A DNA stretch of 64,000 nucleotides from Candidatus Obscuribacterales bacterium (lineage in GTDB: Bacteria > Cyanobacteriota > Vampirovibrionia > Obscuribacterales > Obscuribacteraceae), in contig JAIEOQ010000001.1 in NCBI GenBank assembly GCA_019750335.1, positions 124,001 through 188,000 of the forward strand, given 5' to 3'. Position 1 is the first letter of the stretch; each line of letters opens with the position of its first letter. A program made the position numbers and the translations under genes. The notes under the pieces were generated by a model. That model searched no databases. It was not told where the DNA came from and saw only the letters and a list, made by a program, of their open reading frames with translations. Shown piece by piece: positions 44,296 to 54,006 of this stretch.

Positions 44296-46217
44296 GTTGA
44301 ATTGTTTTGCACTAAGCGCGTAATAATGTTATCTACGGTTTGAGGATCCAGTTGACGTCTTGCATGGGCAAGATAAGCTTCCATCCAGCGTCGTAGCTCG
44401 AGTAAGACGATAGAAACCGGTGTCGAGGAGGCTTTGACGCGGCTAAGGTTGATGCTGAGACGGCCCTCTTTATCAATGTTGAATCTTTGTGCCGCTTCCG
44501 AATCACCATGAACATAATGCAAGCTGGTTTCTAAAAGGGCTCTGTTCTTTGAGGCGCCAAGCGTTTCTTGTAATTCGGCAGAGAGTCTTTGAAAAATAGT
44601 CAAAGGCTTGAATAAAGAAGTTTGTTGTATGCCGGCAAGCTCGTGGTCAACCAAGAATTGAACACATTTTAAAATCTTGTGGCTTGGATAATCAGGAATG
44701 GCAGTTATTACTTCATCTAAAGTAGTCAGACCGTCAATTAAGTATGCAAGACGAGGAATTCTGGATTTGTCTTCATCGGAGGCTTTGGTTTGATCGCAAA
44801 AGCGCAGTTCGCTATTGCTGATTTGATTCCAGCGACTATCAAAATCGCTTGCTCTTTCCAGAATGACATTACGTTGTCCGGGTAATTTTGCCAAGATCTC
44901 CGCTGTTTGATCTTGAAAAAGCGCGGAATCAAGCATGATCCGATCGAGCGGATCTCGTAGCAAGCATTCATTATCCAAATCGGTGGAGCTGCTTTTATCC
45001 TTAAATACAAATATGCCTTCTAGCCAATTGACCATGAATTCAACTAGAGCGTTGTAGCCTTTTAAAAGTCCAAGGCGAGCGTGAGTAGCTTTGCCGTCTT
45101 GAAAGGATACGATCAGGCTGTTGTCGCGGTTCTCCACGGTTAAAATGCCGGTTTTTTTTGCTGTAGAAATTGACTGTAATAATCCGGCTGAATCGATAGC
45201 GCCTAAGCTGCCGATCATGGAATTTTTCATTGTTTCAATCGGCAATCCTTTGCTAGACATGCCTGTTGTCGCTTCGGTTTTTTGATAGCCGCCGTAGAAA
45301 TATTGATCGTGAAGCAGCACTTCCAGTTCACGAGTATTTAAATAACCTTTGCGCACGGCAAGCAAGCCAAGAAAAGTTTTTTGATTCCGACCCCATCCTT
45401 CTTGCTCTTGAGTCTCCAGCAACTCTTCCAATTGTTGAGAGCTGATTATGCCGCTGGCGACCATATATCTGCCTAGGCGAAAGGGCTTGTGATTGTGATA
45501 ACAGTTAGCCAAAAAATGGATCCGGGCAAAAAGCGGATAAATAATTCCATCCGTTTCCAGCTCTTGTAATAGACGAAGAGTCTCGTCCGGATGAATATTG
45601 TGTTGGGTTTCCATTGTCGATGAAATGGATTCGATGCTCGCATAATCGTCAATGAAGTGGAGCAACCATGTTTGCGGTGGTGACAAACTAATCGCTGATT
45701 TCAGCCGAGAACCTTTAGGCGAGAGCACTGGAATCGAAGAAAAAAGAATATGATTGGCGAGCGTACTGCCGCCTCCGCGCATGCGCCGACGGTCAATGCC
45801 GGTTACTGTTGCACAAACATAATCGGCGAGAATCGGATGTCGAGCAAAAATAGCAAAAGGGCTGTCGTATACGTTGAAAGTCAAACCACCGCCAGGATCG
45901 TCTTTAGTTAAAGTGACCGCGGCATCGGCTTTAATGAATAAAAGAATGCCTTCTGGTTTTAAGAGCTTTTGCCCATAGGCATGGAATTTGACCATGATAT
46001 CTAAAGGCAGCGAAAAATCGGTTTGCATCAAATCGATAGTCAGCCCATCGAAACGGCGTTCTTCTTTTACGAGACGTTCCAGTTCGGCAAACAGATTCTC
46101 GCGATAAGCATATGTACGAAATGCCGGAGCGGACGGGTTTGTACTACCGTCAATCGGAGCCATGGTCGGCTGCGCTTGCGGCGGCAATTTCTCTGATGCA
46201 TTATGTTGATTGAACAA
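44292..46217 (-). CDS. DUF4388 protein with GspE-N-like region
   Basis: Around residues 245-310 the sequence LGRYMVASGIISSQQLEELL...LGLLAVRKGYLNTRELEVLL resembles the N-terminal MshEN/GspE-N domain, which in some proteins binds cyclic di-GMP. Residues about 333-410 (GSLGAIDSAGLLQSISTAKK, GILTVEN, VSFQDGKATHA) match DUF4388, seen in PatA-like regulators and often beside Roadblock or GTPase modules. The N- and C-terminal thirds are unassigned. The frame opens with TTG at 46217; an ATG at codon 19 is possible. Cytosolic by sequence. Confidence 0.75.
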   Translation of the reverse strand: MFNQHNASEKLPPQAQPTMAPIDGSTNPSAPAFRTYAYRENLFAELERLVKEERRFDGLTIDLMQTDFSLPLDIMVKFHAYGQKLLKPEGILLFIKADAAVTLTKDDPGGGLTFNVYDSPFAIFARHPILADYVCATVTGIDRRRMRGGGSTLANHILFSSIPVLSPKGSRLKSAISLSPPQTWLLHFIDDYASIESISSTMETQHNIHPDETLRLLQELETDGIIYPLFARIHFLANCYHNHKPFRLGRYMVASGIISSQQLEELLETQEQEGWGRNQKTFLGLLAVRKGYLNTRELEVLLHDQYFYGGYQKTEATTGMSSKGLPIETMKNSMIGSLGAIDSAGLLQSISTAKKTGILTVENRDNSLIVSFQDGKATHARLGLLKGYNALVEFMVNWLEGIFVFKDKSSSTDLDNECLLRDPLDRIMLDSALFQDQTAEILAKLPGQRNVILERASDFDSRWNQISNSELRFCDQTKASDEDKSRIPRLAYLIDGLTTLDEVITAIPDYPSHKILKCVQFLVDHELAGIQQTSLFKPLTIFQRLSAELQETLGASKNRALLETSLHYVHGDSEAAQRFNIDKEGRLSINLSRVKASSTPVSIVLLELRRWMEAYLAHARRQLDPQTVDNIITRLVQNNST

Positions 46218-46265
46218 ATCTTACGCCTGTGCCGGCTAAGGAGATTTATCTGGCTATTATATGCC

Positions 46266-47561
46266 CTACTTTAAACTGCGCAAGTTTTTTTCAGGAAGTG
46301 GCAATGTTTGCCCGACTGTGTCCGTTTTCTCTTCCGCTGACGGTTGCGGTGTTATCTGTCTGGCGTACAAAGGAAAATATTTGCTCGCTTCTTGCAGAAA
46401 GGGATCCGGCGGGGCTACAAATATGGCTTTGATGATTGGCGCTCCTTTGACTTTTGTTACATCAAAGATCAGTTCGTCTTTGCCCATATTAATCAGGCGA
46501 AAACGTTGTCCTTTGCCGGCTGGCATCGACATCTGAACGATACGGGTGGAAGGGTCGAGCGGCTTACCCAATAGATTCATATATTTGAATAAGCTGACAA
46601 TTCGATTGTCGCTGAGCAAGCTTTTGGCTATATCGCTTCTACTTTGCTGGATTGCTTGCATGAATTGTTGAACAATTTTGAAAGATTCCTCGTCCGGCAG
46701 GTTGGGGACAATTACATAACCGTTGTCCGTTAGGCGTAACCAAAACTTATAAGTGGATGATTCTGCTTCGGGCAAATTTCGTACTACGCCGCTTGAGTCT
46801 GTAGATTGCACCATTTTGCCGATATTGAAAATCATATCGGGATTGCGGAAAGTAACATGACCGGAAACGTTTTTCACAAGTAATGAAGGCAAAGAATTGA
46901 TGTAGCCCGGGCTTTCGGTCCATAAGCTATTTACTAAAGCATAACTGTTTACCCAGAGCGAGCTATCTTCACCTTCGCCGGCTAAAACCAGCAAGCGATG
47001 CCCTTCTCGATTGGCGACAAAACCGGCTTCTCGTACACTGACATAGTCCGGAAGCAACAGTGATTGCAGCTTGACTGAAGCGGTTGTCACTACTTTCTTT
47101 TTGTTGCGAGGCAAAGCTACTGTTGTATGTTTGCTATCGAGCCATTGTACGAGGACTTGATTCTTTTGAGGCGACTTAGGAAAAGTCCAGATATGAATAC
47201 CGGCAGCTTCAATTACACGGGGCTTGAATTCTTGCAAACCGGGATTGTCTTTAATAATTGCTCCGGCCGAAGCACGCATGGCGGCTGGCTGAGCGAGTAA
47301 AGATTTTAGAGCTTCTAAAATCTGGCTGAAACTGACGTCGCTTGGGTTGGCGCGAAATTGATGTACCGCTTGTTCCACGGCTGGGGAGAACAATGAAGAT
47401 ACTGGCGGTTGGTTGGCTTCCTCGGGCTGGCTGGTTTCATTGCCCGCGGGTGTACTTTTGGTTTCGGGATTGGGTTGACTGTTGGCCGGAGCGGTTAAGC
47501 TCAAAATCAAGGCAAGAACTATTTGTGTTGACCAGCGTATTTTGTCCATAATTCTGCTCAT
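46266..47561 (-). CDS. Secreted protein of unknown function
   Basis: The N-terminus has a basic start and a hydrophobic stretch (ILALILSL region, residues about 12-24) ending in ANS-QP, a good signal peptidase I site near residue 28. A low-complexity Pro/Ser/Glu linker follows, then about 370 residues of mixed alpha/beta without recognisable motifs. It ends in a charged tail. It is 48 bases upstream of the DUF4388 gene on the same strand and probably in one operon with it. Confidence 0.6.
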   Translation of the reverse strand: MSRIMDKIRWSTQIVLALILSLTAPANSQPNPETKSTPAGNETSQPEEANQPPVSSLFSPAVEQAVHQFRANPSDVSFSQILEALKSLLAQPAAMRASAGAIIKDNPGLQEFKPRVIEAAGIHIWTFPKSPQKNQVLVQWLDSKHTTVALPRNKKKVVTTASVKLQSLLLPDYVSVREAGFVANREGHRLLVLAGEGEDSSLWVNSYALVNSLWTESPGYINSLPSLLVKNVSGHVTFRNPDMIFNIGKMVQSTDSSGVVRNLPEAESSTYKFWLRLTDNGYVIVPNLPDEESFKIVQQFMQAIQQSRSDIAKSLLSDNRIVSLFKYMNLLGKPLDPSTRIVQMSMPAGKGQRFRLINMGKDELIFDVTKVKGAPIIKAIFVAPPDPFLQEASKYFPLYARQITPQPSAEEKTDTVGQTLPLPEKNLRSLK

Positions 47562-47673
47562 CTTTGGGAGCCTTAATTTTAACTCTTTCAGTCAATTTTT
47601 TAATCTTGCCCCTACGTAATATTAAAATCCTCATGACAAGTCGCGAAAAAGGGCGGTTTTTCCCATAGATCGT

Positions 47674-47702
47674 TTGACTTGGGCATTTTTCAACTGTAGA
47701 TT
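47674..47702 (+). promoter_or_regulatory. Candidate sigma-70 promoter for the LysM protein gene
   Basis: TTGACT (47674-47679), a 17-base spacer and TAGATT (47697-47702) form a near-consensus promoter 32 bases before the ATG at 47735, in the divergent region between the secreted protein and the LysM gene. Confidence 0.55.
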
Positions 47703-47734
47703 GATGCATAGTTCACAGAGGATATTTTTGCTCG

Positions 47735-49993
47735 ATGTCGCCCAGTAACTATCGACCATCATTGCCTTCCGGCGGCGCCGACGGCGCTGGAGCATCCTTA
47801 AATGGGGCTCCTGAAGCGGTTGGTCCGACAGTGGAAAGCCAACTGAGCGCTCATTCGGATATTTCGGCGGCGCGGCAATTTTTCCAACCAACAGGCACTG
47901 AAGCCGCAGGTATTCCTCATTTGGTACCGGCCGGTACTGAAACCTCGGCTTTGGCTGCAAAAGCAATAGCTTTGCCAGGCGCTTTGCCAGGTGCTGAATC
48001 AGCTGTTTTAGCCTCAGCTGCCGGTCATGCCAGCATAGGAGCAGCGGCGGTTGCCGGTGCAGCAGAAATATCGCCGATGATTCAATTAATTATGCGCCTG
48101 CCTGGAGCGATGGGTGTTACAACCTCCTTTTTTGAATGGCTGCAAAATTTGTTTATGCCGACAGCGGCGCTTACCGATGCTTTTAATCCTCTGCTTTGGG
48201 CTCAGCTTGGAGCGCAAATTAAAGCCAGTATCGCCGGTATCGGCGCTCATGGCATTGGTATGACCTCCGAACATTTGCCGATCTCTCTCTCTTTGTTACC
48301 GGGTCATGCTCCGATTTTTCAACAAATCGGTATGCACCAAGGTATGAGTTTTGAAGTTGGTAAAAGTTTGCCTGGCGGATTGCCTCAGGTAAATTTGCGC
48401 GATCAGCTTAATGTCTCGGGAACCCTTGATCTTAAGAAGCCGCAATTTGAAATGGGTCAAAGCGGAGCCAACGCCGGTGCTGCGCGTGCGGATGGAATTC
48501 TTTCCGGAGCTTCGATCAATGATAATCTGAATCCGGCGCAATTAGCCGGGACTGAGCGTATCTTCAGCGACAAGATTGGCATTGCCCAATCAGCCAGCAG
48601 TAATATGAACACGAGTGTTGTTTCCAGCACTGTTACTCCGGTAAACGGAGCGGCGTCTGGCACTTCGCATCTCAATGTTGTTTCGCAAGGCCAGGAGGCG
48701 GGTTCCATTAATGCTGATTATCAAATCGGCAGCGGTATTGTTAGCGGACCAAGCCTTTCAAATAATATTGGTTATCAGCTAAGCGGTTCCGGTCCTGCTT
48801 CTCTTGATTCGGCTCCGACACTTTCACCTTCCGGCGCTGTTTCGGATAAGCTTGGATCGCAACAGCTCATGGCTAATAATATGGGTGCTGCTCCTACTTA
48901 TCGTCCATCCATGGGCGGATATTATAAAACCAGCGCTCCCTTAAATATGGATTCAAGTCCGGTCGGTCAAGAAGCGGCCTCTTCGCTTACACCGCTTAAG
49001 GCTGAAGCTCTCTCCTTACTTAAAAAAGTGAAACCGGTAAGTACATCTGTGCCGACCAAATCGGTAATGGACCATGTTGGACATCAAGCTAAAAGTGGAC
49101 ATGCCGGCAGTGCAACCAACGGTATGGATCAAGTCGCTCATCATTCAACTCCGGCTCATCCGCAAGCTCATCATCAATCTTCTCATTCGACAGTGCACAA
49201 GGCTGAAGCGCCCAAACCACGGGTAGAGCAGCCTAAAACGGTTCAGCGTGTAGAACAACCGGCGGCTTCAGAAGTTGAACAAGCAACGCCGGCTCCCGAA
49301 GTCGCCAATCAAACGGTTGGAGCAGATGGTGCACAAAATTATTCGGTGCAGTCCGGAGATAATCTGTGGGATATTGCTAGAAAACAACTGGGCGACGGTA
49401 GCCGCTGGCAAGAAATTTATCGTCTGAATACGGATGCTATCGGGGCAAATCCTAATTTAATTCATACCGGGCTGGATTTAAAAATGCCTGGCGCTGAAAT
49501 TGCCAAAGCTCCTGATGCTGCTGCTGCGCAACCTTACACTGTTCAGCATGGAGATAATCTTTGGGACATTGCTGAAAAACAACTTGGTGATGGTAGCCGT
49601 TGGGGCGAAATTTATAAAGCTAACACTGCTGTCATTGGTGACAATCCGCGTTTGATTTTTGCTGGGCAAGAGTTACAAATGCCTGGTGCTGATACTCTAG
49701 TAAGCCAAGCTGACCCTTCGGCAACGGCAGGATTTGCTCAAGGTGGCGCGACTGCGTCTATGCCTCAAGGGATGGCTCAGCCGGGAGCTGATCCGGGTTT
49801 TGTTGCTAATTCAATGCCCCAAACAAATGTTCAGCCTGTATCTCAAGCTATGCCTAATCGTGAAATGCCGGTTGGTCCCGGTGCTGCTGCTGCCGCTACA
49901 ATCGATCCGTCTTTGATGGTTGCCGATGATTCTGTAGTCTCTTCAAGCTTAGCTCCGGATCTCTCCTTCTTGTATAACAAGCAAGGCAACTAA
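47735..49993 (+). CDS. Large Ala/Gly/Ser-rich protein with two C-terminal LysM domains
   Basis: Two LysM domains lie at about 535-585 (YSVQSGDNLWDIARKQLGDG) and 600-650 (YTVQHGDNLWDIAEKQLGDG). They are about 75% alike, a duplication. The first 200 residues have hydrophobic segments but no normal signal peptide, and residues 200-530 are low-complexity Ser/Gly/Ala with a His-rich stretch near 470-490. LysM binds peptidoglycan or chitin. Export by an unusual route, or a cytosolic role, is possible. GAGG lies eleven bases upstream of the ATG. A terminator follows. Confidence 0.8.
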   Translation: MSPSNYRPSLPSGGADGAGASLNGAPEAVGPTVESQLSAHSDISAARQFFQPTGTEAAGIPHLVPAGTETSALAAKAIALPGALPGAESAVLASAAGHASIGAAAVAGAAEISPMIQLIMRLPGAMGVTTSFFEWLQNLFMPTAALTDAFNPLLWAQLGAQIKASIAGIGAHGIGMTSEHLPISLSLLPGHAPIFQQIGMHQGMSFEVGKSLPGGLPQVNLRDQLNVSGTLDLKKPQFEMGQSGANAGAARADGILSGASINDNLNPAQLAGTERIFSDKIGIAQSASSNMNTSVVSSTVTPVNGAASGTSHLNVVSQGQEAGSINADYQIGSGIVSGPSLSNNIGYQLSGSGPASLDSAPTLSPSGAVSDKLGSQQLMANNMGAAPTYRPSMGGYYKTSAPLNMDSSPVGQEAASSLTPLKAEALSLLKKVKPVSTSVPTKSVMDHVGHQAKSGHAGSATNGMDQVAHHSTPAHPQAHHQSSHSTVHKAEAPKPRVEQPKTVQRVEQPAASEVEQATPAPEVANQTVGADGAQNYSVQSGDNLWDIARKQLGDGSRWQEIYRLNTDAIGANPNLIHTGLDLKMPGAEIAKAPDAAAAQPYTVQHGDNLWDIAEKQLGDGSRWGEIYKANTAVIGDNPRLIFAGQELQMPGADTLVSQADPSATAGFAQGGATASMPQGMAQPGADPGFVANSMPQTNVQPVSQAMPNREMPVGPGAAAAATIDPSLMVADDSVVSSSLAPDLSFLYNKQGN

Positions 49994-50037
49994 GTCTGCT
50001 GACTAAAGTTGGCGGCGGGTACAAATCAGCCACAGTA

Positions 50038-50071
50038 AGAGGCTTTACTTATAAGTGAAGTCTTTTTTTTT
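50038..50071 (+). terminator. Intrinsic terminator after the LysM gene
   Basis: CTTTACT (50043-50049) pairs with AGTGAAG (50054-50060) around TATA, extended by AGA/TCT across a two-base bulge, and is followed by a run of nine T (50063-50071). It lies 45-80 bases after the stop at 49993 and just before the next ATG. Confidence 0.6.
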
Positions 50072-50081
50072 GTGGAAGATC

Positions 50082-50636
50082 ATGAACAAATCGCAGCCAA
50101 TTATTATCGACCAAGAGATTGCTGGTAGTTACAACTCAAAAATTGTCACCGCTATTTTGCCGAAAAACTTTCCTTTGCTGCCGGGGTTGCCTGGCTTGGA
50201 ACCGAAATGTACGATGGATTTATATATAAACGAAGAAGATTTCGTTGGCGACATCGACTGTAATGATAGTCCTTTGCCTGGGTGGTTCAAGAAGCACATT
50301 TGTGATACTGATGTACACATTCGGGTCAAAGGAAGTACGAAAAAAGAGTGGTTGTCCATGTCTTTTGCCGATCCGACTAATCTTCGAATTGGTAATCCGT
50401 CCAGCGGTATTATTGGCTGTCGCCATGCTTGGAAGTTGATTTTATCCGCATCTTGTTCTGCTGAAGAAGATTTTCTAATTGAAATTGACGGTCTTGAGAC
50501 AGAGAATGTCAGCTATGGACTAAAAGAGAATGGCGATATTATCAACGTTTACGATCGTTCTTTGCTTAATCGAAGCAATTATATTTCATACGAGCATCTG
50601 CCACATTTGCGTAAAAAGACAGTTCAACGGTCTTAG
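50082..50636 (+). CDS. Hypothetical protein, 184 residues
   Basis: I recognise no family. The product is soluble, mostly beta, with many Gly/Pro turns and six cysteines (for example CTMDLYI, DIDCND, HICDTD, IIGCRH, SASCSAEED). The ATG at 50082 (MNKSQPIIIDQE) has GGAAG just upstream; a GTG at 50055 lies inside the terminator and is rejected. It overlaps the convergent glycerate kinase gene by four bases (TTAG). Confidence 0.55.
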   Translation: MNKSQPIIIDQEIAGSYNSKIVTAILPKNFPLLPGLPGLEPKCTMDLYINEEDFVGDIDCNDSPLPGWFKKHICDTDVHIRVKGSTKKEWLSMSFADPTNLRIGNPSSGIIGCRHAWKLILSASCSAEEDFLIEIDGLETENVSYGLKENGDIINVYDRSLLNRSNYISYEHLPHLRKKTVQRS

Positions 50637-51763
50637 ATGTTGCCGAAAGTTTCAGTCGCCACTTGGTAAATGCCAGCGCTAATTGACTCGCTGTCAGCAA
50701 ATTTGTTTTTGCCAGGCAGTATGAACTGATCGATGCCGATAGCTGTGCTATCCAGACCGGGATCAATGCTGCCGGCGACAAGCCAAAACCTTTTTTTTGC
50801 GGACAGGCATTCTTGAAGAAGACGTCCGCTGGCTTTACCAACAAGTGAGCTGCTATCAAATTTCCCTTCACCGCTGATGATTACATCGCTTGTTTTGATT
50901 GATGCTTTAAGTTCAAATAAATCATAAAGCCAAGAAAATCCGGAAATGATTCTTGCTTTTGCTGCGCAAGCAAGCCCGAAAGCCGTACCGCCGGCGGCTC
51001 CGCTACCAGGTATGTTTTGTGCTTTAAATACACTTGCTCGTTCAAGCGTATTGGCGAAATTGGTAAGGGCTAAATCAAGAAGTAAGATCTCCTCTGCTGT
51101 TGCACCTTTTTGTGGGGCGAAAACATGGGCTGCCCCGCTTGTTCCAAGCAGCGGTGATTCAACATCTGTTGCTAACTCGATTTGTGTTTGGGAGCATAAC
51201 TTTTGCAATGATTCCAAATCGCAATCGACGATCTGGCTCAATGTGCTGCCACCTTTAGGAATAATCGGCTTTCCCTCCTTGTCGAAAAAACGAGCCCCAA
51301 GTTCGTAAAGAGCACCACTGCCACCATCAGTGGAGGCGCTACCGCCTAGAGCAATTATGATTTTGCGCGGATGATGCTTCTCTAAAACGTGACGAATCAT
51401 TACTCCCAGTCCGCGGGTGTGCGATTCCAAAGGTGATAGGCGGGTGCCGTTCCCGATTCCGCAAACGGAGGCTAACTCGATGATGGCGTTGTCTTGAACG
51501 AGAAGCCATGGCGCACTGTGAATGTCGCCAAAGGCATCCGGACAATCGACGTAAAAATATGTTCCGCCGACAACATATTTGATGGACTCCAAAGTGCCGT
51601 CTCCGCCGTCGGCTAAAGGAATGATTTTGCTTGAAATTATAATTCGTTGCTTGTCGGCAAATGTTTGTAGACCTTGTTCGACAGCCTTAGCTACGGCAAG
51701 AGGAGAAAGGCTACCTTTGAAAGCGCTTGGGGCAATAAGAAATTTTATTTTTGGCTCTTTCAT
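50633..51763 (-). CDS. Glycerate kinase (GlxK type)
   Basis: The 376-residue protein matches the glycerate 2-kinase family. It starts with FLIAPSAFKGSLSPLAVAKA, then IPLADGGDGTLES, IIALGGSASTDGGSGALYELGARFFD and ISGEGKFDSSSLVGKASGRL. It phosphorylates D-glycerate at the expense of ATP, entering glycolysis or the serine/glyoxylate pathways. The length is normal. No glyoxylate genes are adjacent, so the metabolic context is not defined. Confidence 0.92.
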   Translation of the reverse strand: MKEPKIKFLIAPSAFKGSLSPLAVAKAVEQGLQTFADKQRIIISSKIIPLADGGDGTLESIKYVVGGTYFYVDCPDAFGDIHSAPWLLVQDNAIIELASVCGIGNGTRLSPLESHTRGLGVMIRHVLEKHHPRKIIIALGGSASTDGGSGALYELGARFFDKEGKPIIPKGGSTLSQIVDCDLESLQKLCSQTQIELATDVESPLLGTSGAAHVFAPQKGATAEEILLLDLALTNFANTLERASVFKAQNIPGSGAAGGTAFGLACAAKARIISGFSWLYDLFELKASIKTSDVIISGEGKFDSSSLVGKASGRLLQECLSAKKRFWLVAGSIDPGLDSTAIGIDQFILPGKNKFADSESISAGIYQVATETFGNI

Positions 51764-51848
51764 TTTTTTGTCATTTAATTTTGCGGCAGTTTATCAAACT
51801 TTTTTCAAGGGCAAGTAGATCAAGTGCGGTTGCTTTTTGGGGTGCAGA

Positions 51849-52325
51849 ATGCCTAAGTCAAAAGTCAAAGATTTCCTTGGACGTTTGAGTAATTATAGCG
51901 GAGGGGGCGGCAATCCTGACCTCTTCACCCCCTTGCGCCAGCGTGAGGAAGGAGCTCTGCGTCCCTACAGACGCAAAAATGTTTATCCGGGCCCTAGTTA
52001 TTTGTATATTGGCGAATCATACAATCTGGAGCCAGGACCTACTGGTGCGGATGCTGAGCGTAAACGTAAAGCTTCGATTGCTTTGTTGTTTAAAACAAAG
52101 GGCAATGATACTTCTTGTGTAGCTGTTGAAGAAGCTCTCGGCTTTTCCGGTTTCCCGGGGGTCTTAAGTCGTTTCGAAAATTATATGCTTCGCGGTTTGC
52201 CGAAAGGCACGCTTATTGGTCCGGCTTATGATTTGAAAGGGAATCCACTTCCGCTTGCTTTTACGGTTTGGCGGCAATTGCCTACCACTACCAAGCCGAA
52301 GAAGAAAGCGCTTGTTCCGGCTTAA
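51849..52325 (+). CDS. Hypothetical basic protein, 158 residues
   Basis: The protein starts MPKSKVKDFLGRLSNYSGGGG and ends in a Lys/Pro tail (TTTKPKKKALVPA). The middle is mixed with many Gly and Pro residues (LYIGESYNLEPGPTG, VLSRFENYMLRGLPKG). No family is recognised. The ATG at 51849 has GGGGTG about five bases upstream; an in-frame TTG at 51837 is less likely. It overlaps the convergent AMP-ligase gene by four bases (TTAA). Confidence 0.55.
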   Translation: MPKSKVKDFLGRLSNYSGGGGNPDLFTPLRQREEGALRPYRRKNVYPGPSYLYIGESYNLEPGPTGADAERKRKASIALLFKTKGNDTSCVAVEEALGFSGFPGVLSRFENYMLRGLPKGTLIGPAYDLKGNPLPLAFTVWRQLPTTTKPKKKALVPA

Positions 52326-53917
52326 GAGCCTTTCATTGCTTTCTTATCAGTTTTACCGGCAAGTGTTTTTGGCAAATTGTCGTGGGGGCCGAGAAACTCC
52401 CATTGCATGGGGCGTTTGTAGCGTGACAAGTGTTCCTGACAAAAGGCTTTGAACTGTCGTTGTAATTCTTGTTGGGCTTCGCGGCGTTCATTTTGGTCGC
52501 TGGATTTCAGTTGATCGGCAATTTCGTCGTCCACTAGTACGATAGATGCTTTGACAATCTCTCCCAGCCGTTTATTTGGGACAGATGTTACAGCCACATC
52601 TTTTACAGCAGGACAATTCCTCAGTGCTTCTTCAACCTCGCCGACTTGAACGATTACTCCGCTGACAAGAATGATCTCGTTTTTGCGCCCGACAACGAAT
52701 AAATATCCATCTTCTAAGCGACCGATGTCCTCTGTGTAATAGTGTCCGTTGCGCAACACCTTTTTGCTTTCTTTTTCATTATCGAGATATCCGCTCATTA
52801 ACATGGAGCCGGTTATTCTTATTTCGCCGTTTTTGCCTTCGGGTTGGACTTCCTCTTGCTCATTAACGATATCGATTTTGATGCCGTCGACCGGTTTCCC
52901 AACCGATAATGCCGGTCCGTTTTTATTGAAGGCTACGAGTTTGCACTCGGTTGAGCCATAGCCATTGTTCAAGCGCTTACCGAATTTTTGTTCGAATTTA
53001 TCTGCCAAGGATATAGTAAGTGCTGAACCACCGCACAACAATAGCCTTGCTTTGCTCAAGTCGATGAATCCGTCAGGAGCAGACATTAATGCGCCGTAAA
53101 ACTGTGGCAAGGCGGCAATCAGCTCCGGCTTGTATTGGCCAATGGTTTTGACGAATCTGACCGGCTCAAGTGGAGTAAGGACTGTTTTTAGTCCGACTGT
53201 CTGTGTCACAAGAAATACTATTAAGCCAAAAACGTGACTGATAGGAAGTGGTGTTACTGCAGTCATGCCAGCTTGGAGATCGGCAGCTTCAGCCAGGTCG
53301 ATGATGTTTCGCACCAGTGAGCGCAGAGTATGAACCGAAGTTTTCGGAGTGCCTGTGGTTCCTGAAGTTAGAATAGCGAATGCTGGACGGTCTACGTCGA
53401 TAGCCTGGATGTCTAACTGTCTGGATTGCGAATCTTCGTTTTTGAAATCGATAAATTGCGAAACGTCTAATACTGAAAGCTGCTCTTCGCAAAATAATTT
53501 GCTTGTCGATGCGAAGTCTCTATACATTGTTTTTAAGGTGACAACCAATTTGATGTCCAACTTTTTGCACATGGCTAAAACGTCTGTAAGCTCCATACGA
53601 TAATCGATGAGCACCACCATAGCGTTCATCGCCCAGCACGCCAATATTGTTGAAGTGAACTCCGGAGAATTTTTAGAATAAAAGGCAACCTTGTCGCCAG
53701 CTTTGACACCGCATTCCATCAGTTGCTCAACAGCATGGGCAATCAGATTTTCTATTTGGCTGTGCGTTACGCTACGCTCGTTTGTGCTGGCGGTGACTAT
53801 AATGGCCTGAGCGCTACGCGGTTCCGGCAAGTTACTTGCTGGGGCGAACAACCGGCGAATTACATCATCATGTGATAGCAGGCTGTTTACTTCCGTTTCT
53901 TTTACGCCACTTTTCAC
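52322..53917 (-). CDS. AMP-dependent synthetase/acyl-CoA-ligase-like enzyme (ANL superfamily)
   Basis: The P-loop AILTSGTTGTPKTSVHT (about 182-198), the A5-type YGSTECKL, the YTEDIGRLEDGYLFVVGRKNEIIL hinge region and the catalytic lysine in NLPKTLAGKTDKK near the C-terminus are all present. ANL enzymes adenylate a carboxylic acid and pass it to CoA or a carrier. Substrate is unknown. The GTG start has GGAG nine bases upstream. It is divergent from the acyltransferase gene at 54007, with 89 bases between them, which suggests a shared lipid role. Confidence 0.88.
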   Translation of the reverse strand: MKSGVKETEVNSLLSHDDVIRRLFAPASNLPEPRSAQAIIVTASTNERSVTHSQIENLIAHAVEQLMECGVKAGDKVAFYSKNSPEFTSTILACWAMNAMVVLIDYRMELTDVLAMCKKLDIKLVVTLKTMYRDFASTSKLFCEEQLSVLDVSQFIDFKNEDSQSRQLDIQAIDVDRPAFAILTSGTTGTPKTSVHTLRSLVRNIIDLAEAADLQAGMTAVTPLPISHVFGLIVFLVTQTVGLKTVLTPLEPVRFVKTIGQYKPELIAALPQFYGALMSAPDGFIDLSKARLLLCGGSALTISLADKFEQKFGKRLNNGYGSTECKLVAFNKNGPALSVGKPVDGIKIDIVNEQEEVQPEGKNGEIRITGSMLMSGYLDNEKESKKVLRNGHYYTEDIGRLEDGYLFVVGRKNEIILVSGVIVQVGEVEEALRNCPAVKDVAVTSVPNKRLGEIVKASIVLVDDEIADQLKSSDQNERREAQQELQRQFKAFCQEHLSRYKRPMQWEFLGPHDNLPKTLAGKTDKKAMKGS

Positions 53918-54006
53918 TTAAATACACTCCGAGCCAGGTATTTGAACTTAATTCGATTTTGCCTGTTGGACGGACGCGGTGCTGACGATTAAGTTCCACG
54001 CCACCC

